Of a stretch of DNA of 64,000 bases, positions 63,759 through 64,000 are shown in pieces. The notes beneath the pieces are model-generated. The model was not told where the DNA came from. It worked only from the letters and a program-made list of their open reading frames with translations, and did no database searches. A program made the position numbers and the translations under genes. Numbering within the stretch: the stretch's first letter is position 1; each line of letters starts with the position of its first letter. Origin of the DNA: Gluconobacter oxydans (lineage in GTDB: Bacteria; Pseudomonadota; Alphaproteobacteria; Acetobacterales; Acetobacteraceae); the NCBI RefSeq assembly GCF_006539685.1, contig NZ_BJNM01000005.1:42034-106033 (forward strand), written 5' to 3'.

Positions 63759-64000
63759 CATTTACTCCCTTAAAGAAATTCAGATATTTAATAAATATAT
63801 TCACACTAAAATGGTATTTTAATTACAATTATTATAAAAAATAATATTTATTATTGTTTATTTTATCCTCACGAAGATATTTTCTTTCTGATGAACATTG
63901 CCTTCCCTATTAACTATTTTATTTTAAAATTTTATCCTATCTTTTACAAAGAAGGCTTTGTCCAAAGCGTTCAACAGGCATGAGAAATTACAGATGTTAG
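63759..64000. other. AT-rich gene-free right edge
   Basis: Base composition falls sharply to mostly A and T from about 63770 to 63950, with runs such as AATAATATTTATTATTG. No coding frame of any size is seen. It may be a long intergenic region, the edge of acquired DNA or an unplaced promoter area of a gene beyond the window. Confidence 0.4.

Noticed and set aside
1..64000. CRISPR array, transposase or phage genes
   Set aside because: No regularly spaced repeats, insertion-sequence ends, integrase or phage structural genes were seen on either strand.

Overview
The window is high-GC, densely coded chromosomal DNA from an acetic acid bacterium, most likely Gluconobacter or a close relative. 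The gene neighbourhoods are alphaproteobacterial: hemDC next to tsaD-rlmJ-gpsA, mutS-glnD after murJ, kdsD-lptC-lptA-lptB-rpoN, and Tim44-mltA. A large membrane-bound PQQ sugar/polyol-type dehydrogenase is typical of oxidative acetic acid bacteria. No phage, transposase, rRNA or CRISPR array is visible. One tRNA gene, tRNA-Leu(CAG), is present.

Layout. 1-0.8 kb: the tail of an unknown gene and a convergent Smr-domain protein. 0.8-2.4 kb: a 69-residue protein and a secreted lipase/esterase. 2.4-3.9 kb: an AT-richer glycosyltransferase-61 gene. 4.1-8.5 kb, reverse strand: a tri-heme cytochrome c peroxidase, a beta-class DNA methyltransferase, MltA and a Tim44-domain protein, the last three forming a tight operon. 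8.6-9.8 kb: SecB, facing HemD. 9.8-13.9 kb: hemC diverging from tsaD-rlmJ-gpsA. 13.9-16.8 kb: SodC, a NupC nucleoside transporter, glutathione peroxidase and a DUF4112 protein. 16.9-24.3 kb: small membrane protein, MurJ, MutS, GlnD. 24.3-27.5 kb: TPR/glycosyltransferase-like protein and secreted proteins. 27.5-32.5 kb: threonine synthase, M16 peptidase, PmbA and a second Tim44-domain protein.

32.6-34.8 kb holds a remnant-like cytochrome oxidase cluster: a degenerate CtaD (COX1) homologue, ctaB and a 40-residue CoxF-like protein, each joined to the next by an ATGA overlap. 34.9-40.2 kb: a PmtA-type methyltransferase, small membrane protein, glutathione synthetase, a possible relic, GreB and UvrB. 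40.3-43.4 kb: a Gln-rich small protein and the PQQ dehydrogenase. 43.5-45.2 kb: a second AT-richer accessory gene (alpha/beta-hydrolase-like). 45.2-55.6 kb: an ABC1 kinase, PepF, an OafA-like acyltransferase and GltBD. 55.9-57.7 kb: a lipoprotein, an NDUFA9-like oxidoreductase and tRNA-Leu. 57.7-63.8 kb: RNase D, then the LPS-export operon ending in RpoN, and two small proteins. The last 240 bases are very AT-rich and without a gene.

Themes: envelope building (MurJ, MltA, KdsD/LptCAB, GT61, acyltransferase), peroxide and superoxide defence (Ccp, SodC, Gpx, GshB), nitrogen (GlnD, GltBD, RpoN) and respiration (PQQ dehydrogenase, CtaB, Ccp). The points most worth a second look are the CtaD homologue that appears to keep low-spin haem ligands but lose the oxygen-reducing centre, the mutually exclusive hairpins upstream of secB, a hairpin against the Shine-Dalgarno of the secreted lipase, operator and hairpin elements before the PQQ dehydrogenase, and a C-terminal WExF-type beta-rich module shared by two otherwise unrelated AT-rich genes. 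All family calls were made by reading the protein sequences; no searches were run.
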